A stretch of DNA of 64,000 nucleotides from Antennarius striatus (Eukaryota; Chordata; Actinopteri; Lophiiformes; Antennariidae): assembly GCF_040054535.1 (NCBI RefSeq), contig NC_090782.1, positions 17,747,501 to 17,811,500 of the forward strand. The letters run 5' to 3'. The notes beneath the pieces are model-generated. The model had not been told where the DNA came from. It saw nothing but the letters and a program-made list of their open reading frames with translations, and did no database searches. Positions within the stretch are counted from its first letter, which is position 1. Each line of letters opens with the position of its first letter. Shown in pieces: positions 1-12,330 of the stretch. Made by a program: the position numbers and the translations under genes.

Positions 1-383
1 GCCTGTACATAACAATGTATGTCTATATATGCATGTGACTGTAAAGAGTGCAATGCAAGAGTGAAAAGGATAATTTTCCCACAGGGGATTATTAAAGCTG
101 ACTTTCTTCATCTTCTTTTCTTCATCTTCTTCTCAGTAGAAATACGTGGTCTTCCACTGAGCAGGTTAAAGTCCATTATTTTAATGAAAGAGATTGATAA
201 AATAGATCTCAAACTACAACCTCAACCTCTTGTTTTAGATTCTGTATATGTACATTATATGTCTATATCTCTTTATAAACTTCTGGGTCACTTAATATAT
301 CACTTAAAATATTGATAGAACACACTTAATACAGTGCAGCTCTACAGTGAAGCAATTGTCAAATATTTGGAGCTCCTGCCAAT
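1..383. other. AT-rich flank, nothing recognised
   Basis: No gene, RNA or repeat family was recognised here. A short open frame at 19-315 has a composition typical of translated non-coding DNA and no motif. Confidence 0.4.
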
Positions 384-852
384 GTATGTATGTATGTATG
401 TATGTATGTATGTATGTATGTATGTATGTATGTATGTATGTATGTATGTATGTATGTATGTATGTATGTATGTATGTATGTATGTATGTATGCATGGATG
501 CATGCATGCATGTATGTATGTACGTATGTATGTATGTATGTATGCATACATGCATGCATATATGTATGTATGCATGCATGCATGCATGTATGTATGTATG
601 TATGTATGTATGTATGTATGTATGTATGTATGTATGTATGTATGTATGTATGTATGTATGTATGTATGCATGGATGCATGCATGCATGTATGTATGTACG
701 TATGTATGTATGTATGTATGCATACATGCATGCATATATGTATGTATGCATGCATGCATGCATGTATGTATGTATGTATGTATGTATGTATGTATGTATG
801 TATGTATGTATGTATGTATGTATGTATGTATGTATGTATGTATGTATGTATA
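384..852. repeat. (ATGT)n microsatellite with internal duplication
   Basis: About 470 bp of ATGT tetranucleotide, interrupted by ATGC and ATGG variants. The variant block starting near 491 (TGCATGGATGCATGCATGCA) recurs near 667 with the same later interruptions (TACG, GCATACATGCATGCATATATG). This implies a roughly 176-bp duplication inside the array. The repeat is open in several frames on both strands (Met-Tyr-Val-Cys and Thr-Tyr-Ile-His peptides); these are artefacts of a stop-free repeat and not genes. Confidence 0.95.
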
Positions 853-873
853 CATATATATACAGTACATATA

Positions 874-1851
874 GAGTGGTACCTCTACTTACGAAATTAA
901 TTGGTTCTGGAAGAAATTACGTAAGTAGAAAATTACGTAAGTAGAGACGTGTTTTCCATCCAAATGCCCTAAATTCCAAGCCCACAAAAATTCCGACATA
1001 AATGTTCTATAAAGCATAACAATGCATCAAAACATGTAACAAATACATGTTACGATATATCATTACACAATAAATGAGAGTTGTGCATAACGTAAAAAAC
1101 AAAAACTAAAGAATAATAATGACGATCATTTACCTTTTAACAGCTGTCCCCATTGTTTTTTGCCCTCTTTGGTTCATGCACTCCTATCTCACGATGCCGA
1201 ACAACAGAGTGAATTCCAGTCCTCCTTTTGAACTTCTTTAACCACCCACGCAATGCCTTAAACTCCTTAAACTTCCTTTTGTTTTAATAACATGGTGATT
1301 GTAGATGTATTACGGCCATATTCTTTGGCGAGATCAACCAAACGCATCCCTTTCTCATGCTCTTCTATTATGTCTTGTTTTGTTTGTACGGACAAAAAAA
1401 ATTTTTTCTTCGTCTTTTCTTTTCCTCTTTTCTCGGTCACTTTCTTGGGGTCCATCGTGAATACGTACTGACAAAGTTATTATATCTGGGCAAAACTATC
1501 AGACTACCTCACGGGTCGAGAGCCGAATGCCGAGACACTCCATAAACACCGTTCTAGCGCCACACAGACATGGAGTGGCATCCTCTTAGCCAATGGGATG
1601 CCAGGAAGATACGTAATAAGTAATTGCCAATGGCAGAGCAGCTATGAGTATGTTGCGTTCAGGGACCTGTGGGGGATTGAAGTATCGGCCGACACAGTGT
1701 TTATATACGAATATCAGCCGATACTGTGTTTTTACATTACGTAAGTTGAAATTTCTTTCGTAAGTAGAGGTACTGTAATATTTTCCTGCTGAGAAATTTT
1801 GTAAGTAGAAAACTTCATAGGTAGAGACATTCGTAAGTAGAGGTATCACTG
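874..1851 (-). mobile_element. Tigger/pogo-type DNA transposon, internally deleted
   Basis: The left end reads GTGGTACCTCTACTTACG and the right end, reverse-complemented, reads CAGTGATACCTCTACTTACG. Both termini are flanked by TA (872-873 and 1852-1853), the target site of the Tc1/mariner/pogo superfamily. Inside, on the minus strand, is the N-terminal DNA-binding part of a Tigger-type transposase. There is no DDE catalytic domain: the element is only 978 bp where an autonomous copy would be well over 2 kb. Subterminal blocks of the form GTATCAGCCGATAC occur twice near 1680-1730. A shorter relative sits at 25488-25892. Confidence 0.85.
1140..1455 (-). pseudogene. Tigger transposase N-terminal fragment (psq/CENP-B HTH)
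   Basis: The open frame 1455-1267 starts MDPKKVTEK and contains LSVQTKQDIIEEHEKG followed by LVDLAKEYGRNTSTI. This is the psq-type helix-turn-helix of CENP-B/Tigger transposases. Continuing on the same strand in shifted frames to about 1140, GWLKKFKRRTGIHSVVRH matches the start of the second CENP-B-type DNA-binding domain. It then stops, and the DDE nuclease is absent, so the fragment cannot be a working transposase. It could in principle encode a DNA-binding-only peptide, but nothing suggests it is expressed. Confidence 0.75.
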
Positions 1852-1853
1852 TA

Positions 1854-4800
1854 TACAATATATATATACTGTATATATACTGTATATATACTGTGTATAT
1901 ATATATGTACAATATATTTCATTATATTATTGCAGTAGTATTATAAAATATGGATCGTTCCAATCAAACGAGGTCTGTGAGAACATAATCAGTCATATTG
2001 AGTCATCAAGTAAGAAATCCAATTGTGGTGCTGAAAAATGCAGTGATGCTGAAAAATCACACAATATTGAAATAGTATAATGTTGAAAATGAAACAAATT
2101 ACCATCTAGACATGATATATCAACCTGATATCTCCAAAACAGTGTCAAACTGTAAGCCAAGAAGACACAGGCACATCAATCAGCATCCCAGACTTCAAAC
2201 GTCAGGTCACTTACATCTGCCTGACCTCAGCTGGAGAAGGAATAATCTGGCAGAACAACCTCTGTCTGACACTTCAGCTCATCACGGAGTGAGGTGCTGA
2301 TACAAATGGTTTTCCTCATGAGGAAAGATGACATTAAGCTTATGTAGCCCAAGTCTCTGGTACTAAGGATGCTGGAAAGAGTGCCAGGTCATCTCTTTTT
2401 CAGCCTGCAAGGGGCTGAGATTCCACAGTCCAAAAAAAAAAATTAAGTTCAAAGCCTGGATGTAAAAGGATTGAAAGCTTCTACATTCAGCAACATTCAA
2501 CAGCAGCATTGCCGGAGAAAGCCTGATCTCAGTCTCCAGAGATTTATGTTCCTTTGACTGTTACCGTCTGTATGGGCACAGTGCCAAGCTCTGCATCCAA
2601 GCACACCAGTTCAAAGTAACTTGAGCGAGAGAGGTTATGATGCACAGAGTCCTCTGACATTACATTCATACCAGCAGGATTTTCGCAGAGGCACAGTTGT
2701 GACACAAGATCTTGGTGGACACAGTGGAAGCTGAGAAACTGGCTGGACTGACTAGTCTATCCTAAGGGAAAAAAAATCAATTAGTTCAGAGTGAGGAATG
2801 GCTGTAGCACGTTTCAGTGACATGGATGGATGTACAGACAAGGATGAACTGTATAGGTTCATACACAACCACAAACATTTACCTGGACAGAGTTTTGAAA
2901 GTTTAACAATGTGCATTTGGTTTCTCATCCAGTCAGTGCATGGATATGCTAAGGCTCTTGCATGCAGTTTTTTGCATGAAAAAGAAACCTTGGATGACGT
3001 CCTCAGGTTCTGGAGGAATGCTGACATTATGGACAACATGACCAAGTTTTAAAATCTTTGGCAGACACAATTAGCATCTTAATTCAGAAGAACAAAAAAC
3101 AATAAAACCACAGTCACCACCACTGTGGAGTGCTACTTGCCAACAACTAACAATGGCAATCCCAATTCCAATGCTGGCCATTCATAACTGTATCATTCAA
3201 TCAAGGACTACAGGACAGGAGCGCCACAATAAACATTATGATTTTAAAAAATGAGCACTTGCAGTCCTGTGCACTATTTCCAAGTCCGTCACATTAAGAC
3301 TTAAGCTGTGTGTTTTCTATGGAAACGCGTTTTGTTCATCTTACCTTAGAAGTCAAAGGTAATTGTCTACCATTGACAACTCATGTGCCATTCAATGCTC
3401 CATCAGAGACTGAATTCAAATTGTTCAATCATTTTTATCCTTTCGTTATATAAGTGCCTATGCACTTAGTTTTACTTTGTGTAAATCATAATCATGTTGG
3501 AAACATTTTTCTAAGAGTTATGTAATGTACTTTTATTTGAAGCACAGTCTTGAAGTGAAAGACCTGCAGTCTGTTAGGTAAGTTGACCTTGATTTTATAT
3601 TGCACATACATTGTCTTTTTGATTAGTAAGCTAGCAGCACATTTGTAGATGGTTTTATTTTGTAGCAGAACTGTAGAACTTTGGTTTAATCTTATTCAGA
3701 ATTTGAGTAAAACATATGTGCCCCCCCCCAAAAAAAGAAGCAGAATTTTATGGCATTTTATAACAGTTTGGCACTACATGAAAATATCAAATGTCAAAAC
3801 ATAAATTGATATGAGACTTATGAAAAGCCCTCAACTTATCTCCAGGAGAGAATGACAGCAATCGGATAATTTGGTACAAAGTGGCTGTAATTAGTGCAGC
3901 CAATTTGGATGTCTTTCTGGAGATTTCAACACACACAATTTTCTACTTTTAGACTCAGTGCATCATGGTTTTAACATACTCGACTAGACAACACTCTGGC
4001 CCATCAACACTGCCACCGCACAGGAACGCCTTGGATTTCACATTTCACAGGTTTCACCTCCATTGGAATTGGTATGCTTTTTTGTGCTGGGTCTTTTTCC
4101 TCTGGGAGATGTAATTTTATTCCTGTGTTGATGTGTGTTTTCCTCTGACAGTTGTGGTTTTCCTCCACAGTCAAAACAGGTCAAAAAAGTGAAGACTGAA
4201 ACTTCCATCTTAACTCCCCGATGTACAGAATACAAACACTGCTTTTTGTAAGAGCAGAGGTGTTTTCATTCCAAGTTGTCATGAAAAAGTGTATGAAATG
4301 ACATTGTGGAGTTGGAGGAAAATCTAGTGCTTGACAGTTGAAGTGATATCACACATCACTTAGTAAATAAGGGTGAAAAAGAGACAGGTAAAGATATCAC
4401 AAAAGATGGACAGAATGAGATAAAGGGGGAAGTGTAAGCAGAGAAAAAGAGTAGAATGAAGTCGGCAGGGGGAAATGGAAGCGCGTGAACAAGCAAAGGT
4501 GAGATCAGTTGGCAATGAAGATAGTAGGCAACCATCACTGACAGTTTTTTTACTTTGTTCAATGCGGCCAGTGGTAATGTGGGCACTTCAACCTCCAACC
4601 AAGTTACTCAACTATTTTTTCTACCAGCACACCCTGATACAGCTCATTAAAACAGGCATCACATGGCAGACTACAAACTACCTTAAAAAGACAATTTAAA
4701 ATTCCAAATGTCTAATAGATTAGTTAATTTTTCCTAGACACTCATTTTTCTGTCACATACAACAGCAAAAAAGACATTATTGATTTTAAGCATTTATTTT

Positions 4801-5100
4801 TCCGTTGAACAAATATTAGTCTCTTGTCTCTGTACATCTCCTGATAATATGCCAGTCATGCAGAGGTGTAGGTCTTACTTGCAGTGCCATTCATATCATT
4901 GGTGTAATATTAGTTTTATGAAGTATTATCTATATATTACAAGAAGGAAAGTTCAATCAAGGGAGTGAGGTCACAGATTAGTATTTGCTGTGATATGACA
5001 ATGTAAAGAATGCCACTAACAAAACAAAATCTGCATGGAATCGGCTTTATGGCCAAAGTGAGGCTTGTTGGAATGCTGGGTTAACATGTTACACAGAAAT
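1854..5100. other. Intergenic, no recognised gene
   Basis: AT-rich sequence without a recognisable domain, splice-linked exon series or repeat family. A frame at 2798-3052 (plus, 84 codons from ATG) has a fairly normal amino-acid mix, but I cannot match it to any family and its neighbours give no support. Confidence 0.4.
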
Positions 5101-5149
5101 GCAGGCTGCTGACATGTTCACCTTATGTTGACAGCTTTTGTCAGTGATG

Positions 5150-5940
5150 AACACACATCATTGCTATGCAGATTTGTGTCAGTTGATGGCAAGTCTGCCA
5201 CAGCCATATTTTAGTGCTCTTACTTCATTTTCATGTGGGTATCCACAAAATGATTTATGCTTGCTTCTGCTACATTTGAGGTTATTCCTGATACTGCAGC
5301 TGCATGCAAAGCACCTTCTGTGATGTTTGAACCTCTTCCTATCATTCCATGTCCGACACTTCAGAGAGAGACTCATCCTTACAATCCTTACACCTGTTGT
5401 TTTTGAGAAGGCCTTCAATCCTTTTTCTCAGCTTTGAGCTCAGTCGAAAGGTCAAGGTTGAGTGAGATCCTCATACTGAGCTGATTTTTCAGCTCTTCTA
5501 GTGCTCCCACAGACATCCTCATCTTCTCCATGCTTCTTTGCAGCAGGATATTCCACTCCTGTTCAGCCAGGGCCTGCTTCTCAGCTTGTCACATGACAGC
5601 CTTTTGTCTCTGTTTCAGCAGGATCCTTTACTATATTGTAAATCTGTCACTAAAGGCTTCCAACACGCTGTCTGTCCTTTTTGATATTCATAGACTTGTG
5701 AAAAATGTCAAATTTTTTCTCAAGTCTATTTGTGATCCCCAAAAGGGCAGTCACTCTAAAAAATCTTATTTTTACTCATGAAGTACAGCTATCATGACAA
5801 CAGCTTCATCTTATTCTCATACTGAGCATTCATTTCTTTGAGCTGCTTCCACCAACTGTTGCCTGTCTTAATAATTTCTTTATCAAGTTTCGAGTGTCTT
5901 TTACAAAATCTTCATAATTGAGCTCCTGTATGTTCACCAT
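5150..5940 (-). pseudogene. Decayed coding sequence of a coiled-coil protein
   Basis: Read on the minus strand from an ATG at 5940 in good context (atcATGG), broken frames give protein-like text. MVNIQELNYEDFVKDTRNL is followed, after a one-base shift, by DKEIIKTGNSWWKQLKEMNA. Further on, a stretch of over 50 residues between stops runs through QAEKQALAEQEWNILLQRSM and EELKNQLSMRISLNLDLSTE. A further frameshift (near 5430) leads to LLKNNRCKDCKDESLSEVSD. The charged, Leu/Glu/Lys-rich heptad-like text indicates a coiled-coil protein. At least three frameshifts and several stops show that it is dead. No intron is evident over about 0.8 kb, which fits a retrocopy, but no poly(A) tract was identified. 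The parent family was not identified. Confidence 0.5.
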
Positions 5941-6334
5941 GATGATCCCCTTTCCCAATGAAGATTACTCTCATGTTGTTATCCTGTCTGCAGGATCCCA
6001 GTAGAGACTAACCATCCACTCTCAACTCAGAGATTATGCTCTGGTGTTCACCCAAAAGGATCTTTCCTTTATTGTATGTCCTTAACTATTGCTATTGTTC
6101 ACTCTTCAACTTCTTATTTGTCTGTGAACACTAAGAGATTATTATATCCATGTAAAAATTGTCTCTCCTTCCTCTCTCTATCAAGCTCCTCCTCAAGGCA
6201 AAGAATGTGCTCCCTGGATGGCTCCTCTATCAGTGTTGGCCTTCTTTTCAACCTTTGCCTTTGTTTTTACATATACTATAAATGACACACCTATGCATGT
6301 ATAGTCCAGTAATTTGGGGCATATAATATTCCAA

Positions 6335-6712
6335 ATAATTCTTCTTCTTCTTTTCCTTTCGACTTTTCCCTTCAGGGGTCGCCATAGCCAATCAGTTGCC
6401 TCCATCTAACCCTGTCTTCTGCATCCTCTTCTCTCACACCAACTACCTTCATGTCCTCTTTCACTACATTGACCAACAGTTGTCCATTTTCCACCGGCAC
6501 CCTGTAGGTGAACAGCACTGATGGCAGTCGTTGTTAACCCGGCCCTTGACCCATCCAGTATGGAAGTCATAGACTGGATTTACATGTTTGATTTGGTAAA
6601 AGTTTTATGTCGGATGCCCTTCCTGACACAACCCTCTGTATTTATCTGGGCTTGGGACCAGCACAATAAGACACTGGCTTGTGCCCTCTTGTGGCTACAT
6701 CATACCAAATAA
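6335..6712 (-). mobile_element. RTE-type LINE 3' end, truncated and decayed
   Basis: On the minus strand the sequence encodes MEATDWLWRPLKGKVERKRR ahead of a GAA-rich tail (6340-6355 reads cttcttctt on the plus strand). This matches the C-terminal end and (GAA)n tail of the LINE at 58255-60613, whose own end reads RFRWRKLIHCDDP then stop. The adjoining part (about 6480-6700) contains ATGCCCTTCCTGACACAACC and GGGCTTGGGACCAGCAC, a fish repeat module also present at 47919-48090. It is probably an old 5'-truncated insertion or a derived short element. Confidence 0.65.
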
Positions 6713-6719
6713 TTACTGA

Positions 6720-8690
6720 GGAAACAAATTTACAAATAAATCGATTGTGCAGATATTTTTTTTTGTGATTCAATGTAAATACTAATATTAAAATTATGTC
6801 AGCAAAAATATCATTCCTGTCTTTCTGCTATTTTATTGAGCGTGAACTTTGGATCTGCTCAGTCAACATCAAACAGTTCACTGCACAACATTGTTGAGTG
6901 AAATGATTTCTTTTAGTGACTGATTAAAAGCTAAGGGCTCCCATGGCAGTGTTTCTGCAATCTATGAAGTCTCTCTTACACAAGCAAAACAAACAAACAA
7001 CAAAACAAGGTGAACAGAATTAATTCATGTGTTTCCAGTGGAAAAAATGGCTCTGCACTTCAATCCCCCTGAAATATTTCAGCAGGTGTTTGTCTCCATA
7101 TATATAAGAAGACAGATGATGGAAGGATGGGAGGTTGAGTGAGAGTTGATGGATGGATGTGTCAAAAGCATACTGTATAACTGTCCTGGAAGCTGACGGG
7201 TGTTTCTAATTTTGAACTTTGGCAGCTTTTACAGATTGCATGACACCAATGTTATTTAAAGGTTATTGAGTTTCATTGAAATAATATGACAAGATACATG
7301 CGTACTATACATATTGGGACTATACAAGCTCAATGATACATTTTCATGTGCTTTATGAATAATGGACATTCTCTTATTTGCCGTTCACACTGCTACTCAT
7401 ATATAGTAGGGCGGAGGCTGGGGACAACATACAGAACAGTACATTCATTTTGTCTGCAATATGTAAGCATGTGTTTATGAGTATTTTCCATTTTTCAAAA
7501 ATGAAAATGTACCAAACTCGGATTGAGACCGTAAGTAGGTCAACACCTAAGCCTGTTGGTTACATACTGTATATGTAACACAGGCTTCATAGAATGACTG
7601 AAATTAACTGTTGGAACATTCAGAACTCCAAGCAAGATACAGACTGTTTTTGTGCATGCTTGAAAACATCCTTGATCATAAAAATCTCAAGAATAAACTA
7701 GAGTTCTGAAAGACAAATTTATATATTACTCAGACATTTGTATTGATGCTGTCCTGCTGGGTTGTGATCTGTGGAGTGCTCATGTCGGTTCTGCAATTTG
7801 GAGGTTACATTTACTTTTGAGTCTGAAATTAGACTGGAATTTTATTTCAGATGTTTGATGTCAAGCTGATTCTGGTTTAGGCATCCTCAAATAGATCAGA
7901 ACCCAAAGGCACCTTTCATCGGTAAGGTACTTTTAAAAATAGAGTTTTGTGCAGCATCAGCACCAATTTTTCAGTAACAGATGCAGCTAGAACACTACAT
8001 GTCTGAGAGATATCAATGATTCACAGTGAATGACAAAGAGAATAATGATGAAATTACAGAGATGCACACTATGAAGAAAATGTTGGTAATATTTATAATT
8101 ACCAACAGAAGCAACCACAGTGGTTTCCTTAAACTCAGTTTGAACTCGGTTTTGGACAACATAATAGCATGCAGTTCAAGAAAGAGCATCAAAAATACAA
8201 GAATTAAGTCCTGACTGTGTGGAGGAAATGGATTAATACGAGCAAAATATCTGTCCATGCAACAAGATTACTACTCTTGTACAACTTCAAATAGGTTAGT
8301 TCAGTTCTTTCAGTAGGTCAAGATAACAAAAAGTGAATACCTAAAATAGATAATTAATCTAATTTTCCTTCATTCTAAATCTTGGTAAGGTCAGAACAAT
8401 TAGCAGTCTAATCTAAAAAATGTGAATACAAAAAGTCTTTGCTCACAGTGTCAGGGTTTGCAGTGTCCATCTCCCTTCTCAATCATGTTCCTGTCTGTGC
8501 ATTAGTTTGTTTATATCTCCAGGGCAAAATTCAACGGTCCTCTCTCAACCGCCTCATCTCCTGATCACCTGCAGACCGCCAGAACTGATCCTCTACATTT
8601 GTAAACATTTGTCAAATTGCTATTCCTGGCTAACTTGGATCTTCCCTCTTCATTCTGCCTCCCTTTAGAAGTCTGTCTGTCATGTCTCTC
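6720..8690. other. Intergenic, nothing recognised
   Basis: Neither strand shows a coding exon with motifs, an RNA gene or a named repeat. All open frames are short and of low-information composition. Confidence 0.4.
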
Positions 8691-9010
8691 ATGGCAGACT
8701 GAACCCAAAAACATAAAATAAGAGTAGGCAGATGTAGAATCAAAGTTAGTATTTTATTTCAAGCAGAATTCAGAATACCAGGTAATCAGTTCAAAAAGAT
8801 AAACAAATTGACAAGGGGCAGGCAACTGGCGGAGTCCAGCGATCAGACAGAGTCAGTACAAAATAATGAGACAAGAAATAGGACTGCTGGAAATTAAGAT
8901 GTACAATGAAAATCTGGCAGAGAACTGAGGGCTGAGGCGAGTATATAGGATGGAGACTGATCGGGAGATGGGTTGCAGGTGACTGAAATGGCAGATGATG
9001 TAATTGCAAG
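8690..9010. repeat. Possible dispersed repeat
   Basis: The stretch (GGCAACTGGCGGAGTCCAG, later GGTTGCAGGTGACTGAAATG) has the look of a common fish interspersed repeat that begins with GGCAGACTGAACCC. No terminal repeats or target duplication could be defined, so the boundaries are approximate and the class is unknown. Confidence 0.25.
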
Positions 9011-11822
9011 TAAACATCAAAATTAAAATTTAAAATACAGTATACTTAAGTATTGACAGATGTCATTACACTGACATGTTAGTGACACATCAGTCTTTGA
9101 ATCATCTCTTACAGGAAGACGATTCCTGTCTGACTTTCTTGCTTTTAGCCCAGTCAGCCACTCCTCACTAGTTTTTGAAATTTTGCATCATAGTAAATTT
9201 CATACGCATTTTTTAAATGTTTCATTCTGTGAGTTTTGCGTTGTTTCCAAATGCAGACTAAACATACAGCAGCTTTTTTGCTAGGATCTGAGCTACAGGC
9301 CAGAATAAATATGCTAAAATGCTCATTACTATTTAATATTAAAACTATTTTGTGGACCTTTCTGTAAATCAAAAAATGAAAAAAAAAAATAGAAAGTGCA
9401 AAAAATGTGGATCCATCCCTTCATCAGTATGCACTCCAAAATTCAATGGCTCCATCTTCAGGATGCCCACTCTCCCAGCCAGTTTTATGGCAATCTTTCA
9501 ATTATAAATCAGTGTCCAAAAACATATCTTGCATGCCCTGGACCCACCTCTAAATCTGGATTCCTTACAAATTTGATTGTGTTCTTCCCCGCCATGTGTT
9601 CAAGCCTCCAACTAAATGTCATGTGTTTTTGTGTAAGCCTACTTACAGACAAACACACCAACAAGTAAACCAAAGTGGATCTATCCACCGAGTTTTCACA
9701 TTTGACACATTTCACATTTCTATACATGAAAAGGGTTTTACATACCTGTAAATGAATATGAATCCATGTGACATTTGTGACTCTCCACCTTTTTATTCAT
9801 GTGATATTCAAATTGCAGTGCGACCAATATCTCAGATGACAGTCATACCTCTATGCATATAAAGTTGATCAATGCCAGTTCCCTTGTCTCTTTAGCTTAC
9901 CTGGTGCGTGTGTGATAATAACGACGCGGATTATGGATGACAGTATCATTCCTGTGTGGGCTTGTGCAGATAAAGTTTTTGTTGTTTTGACCTAAATGTT
10001 ATGACAGGGTAGGAACGATTTGATAATGTTTGAAATGCCTGCTGGTATTTGGGATAATTTAGTTTCTCTGGGCAGAACAAGATCATCATCACAAAAGAAA
10101 GGTCAGCAAGACCACAGTGTTCATCCCTAGAACAGTCGTTCAACTAGTAACACTTCTGAATAAATGAATCGGAATCTTAAGTGAAAAGGCCGGTAGAAAT
10201 GTCTGTCGTTCGATTGTTTGATCCATACGTTGGTTCCAGGCTGAAGTATTGTAAATATTGGAAGGATCCATTGAATTTTGTGCAGAAATGATTAATTCTT
10301 CTAATCTGATTGTTTGAATTTTCCTGTGACACCATCAAGTTTTTATTTATCTTGTGAAGCTCCTCAACATCTACTGGACGAATTTAATCATCAGTGGCTA
10401 TGTGCAAGCTCCAATTATCTAGGGAAATATGTTCTCTCTGTCCCTGAGAACCATAAATCAACCTCCTTCCCAGGATAGAGATGCTTGACAATGACTAACA
10501 ATAGAGCAAGAAAATTTCTGAAATTAAAATCCATAAAACTGGTGACAGGATAACGTGGTAAAAAAAAACTGCTAAGATGTTTGAATGACTCAAACAAGCA
10601 GAGTCAGAAAAGAGAAAAGAGCAGAGACTGCTGAATGCAAATTAAATTCACATATAGTATATAACTTGATCATTATATTAAACAATGTAGGGACACTGAT
10701 TTAGGGTTTGTGTTTTGAGACTCCTTTTAAGACTTGTCCAGACCAGAGTGAGAATAATTGTCTTCATAAAGTCTACTGGCCATTAAACATGCATAGAGAA
10801 ATCCATTTGAATATTTACAGGTAATTGTTTTCTCCAGTCAAATTTGCAAATTTGACTAGAATAACTTCTGAATATGACAATGGTAGTAACTTATTATCAT
10901 TATGTCCTAGAAAGGGTCTTTAATGACCAGTAAACTCAAGTAGAGTCATTAGCAAAGCAGGGAACTGGAAGGGAATGAGGAAGAAGGAGAGTCAGCTTCT
11001 GAATAATGAGTATAGTGTGTGAGATAAGCACACTCTGTCACTTTAGCAGTTTAAATTAAATTCCTCGATGGACGTTTGAAGATATGGCTGAAAAAATGCC
11101 AATGGATATGACCAGATAAAAATGAGGCCACATTTCCTGACTGAAACTCAGAGTTTAACTCTCAAAGTATATTTGAAATCAAAACAGCTCCTGAAGTGCT
11201 CTGAGTGATTCAGTAGTATTGTTGTCTGAGGAAGAAGAGCAACAATGATTAAGCAGGAATAAATTGATAGGGAGTGATTAATTGTTATTCAGTAGATTAC
11301 CGTAAACTTTAATCTTGCACTTGTGTTAAAATAATTTAGATGCAAGTCATACAAGAAAATAAAAGTTTCTGACAAAGACAAATAGGGAAAGAAAAGGATC
11401 ACTACACAATGGTGGTTGTGCCCAAGCTAACATTTGCATGGATCTAGTCTTATTTCCCTTTTTTCGCCAAGAGCCTCCCCATGACTTGCCTTATAATTAC
11501 TAATGATTACTCTACATCTACTGCATATATGATCAGACAGGGGTTATATCTCCATTCCAAAGTAAAACATCCCCAAAAAGCATGAAATATTTCATGAAAA
11601 TCACAAATTAAAAAAAGGGAATCACAATTTTAAAAAAGAAAAGTGCAAAGATTGTATCTCTGTGTGTGAATGTTAGTGGTATAGGGTTACCCTACACCTA
11701 ACTTTATGTGATCAGTACAGACATTTATGGATACGTATATCAGTCAGTATTACTTCAAAACAACATTTGTGATCTATAAGCTGGATAAAGAAATAATAAT
11801 AAAATACATTTTTATTTATTTA
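9011..11822. other. Intergenic, nothing recognised
   Basis: AT-rich DNA with only short, motif-free open frames. No splice-compatible exon series was found on either strand. Confidence 0.4.
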
Positions 11823-11900
11823 TTTTTATATGCTGTTATAGTCCCCAAAGGGAAATTAGTAGCACACTCTAGGAATCAATCAGATACATACCTGTATAGT
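11823..11900 (-). mobile_element. SINE 3' tail fragment
   Basis: On the minus strand this reads a TAGAGTGTGC block followed by AATTTCCCTTTGGGGACTAT. It matches the 3' tail of the SINE at 35653-36010 (AATTTCCCTTTGGAGATTAT after TAGAGTGTGC). Only the tail is recognisable. The remainder to about 12300 may belong to the same or an adjacent old insertion. Confidence 0.5.
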
Positions 11901-12330
11901 TGAAGAACAAAAATACGGCACATTTACAAGACTCACAAAACACAACAATGCCATATGAACCGGGAATGTTAAATAACCCATGGCTGGACACTATCTGGAC
12001 TTCACCAGATTAGCCCAGATATATTACAAGAATTTCACCACAAACCATCATTCAAAAGAAAAGATGAGTGACAGAAGATGAGCCAAGAGAATCCCTTTGG
12101 CTTCATAAAATACAGACTAGTAAATACGTAGTTATAAGTGGGGGTGTTTTGTTTTTGCAAATAGTAGATGGCAGTCTAGGAGTGGAAGATTCTTATTGGT
12201 TATCACCTCCGGGAATATCAGGTCTGTTTGACTCCCTGATGAAGTCTTCATGCCTAATCACATTGGAGTGTTGCAGTTTATTAAAATCTAACATGACCCT
12301 GTCATGAAGATGAAGCTTTTTTAATTTGAG

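Noticed and set aside
304..944. Long open frames on both strands (Met-Tyr-Val-Cys or Thr-Tyr-Ile-His repeats)
   Set aside because: They are translations of the stop-free ATGT microsatellite in every frame, not genes.
2798..3052. 84-codon frame with mixed composition starting MAVARFSDMDG
   Set aside because: No recognisable family, no partner exon or splice signal, and an overlapping minus-strand frame of equal length. Not enough to call a gene.
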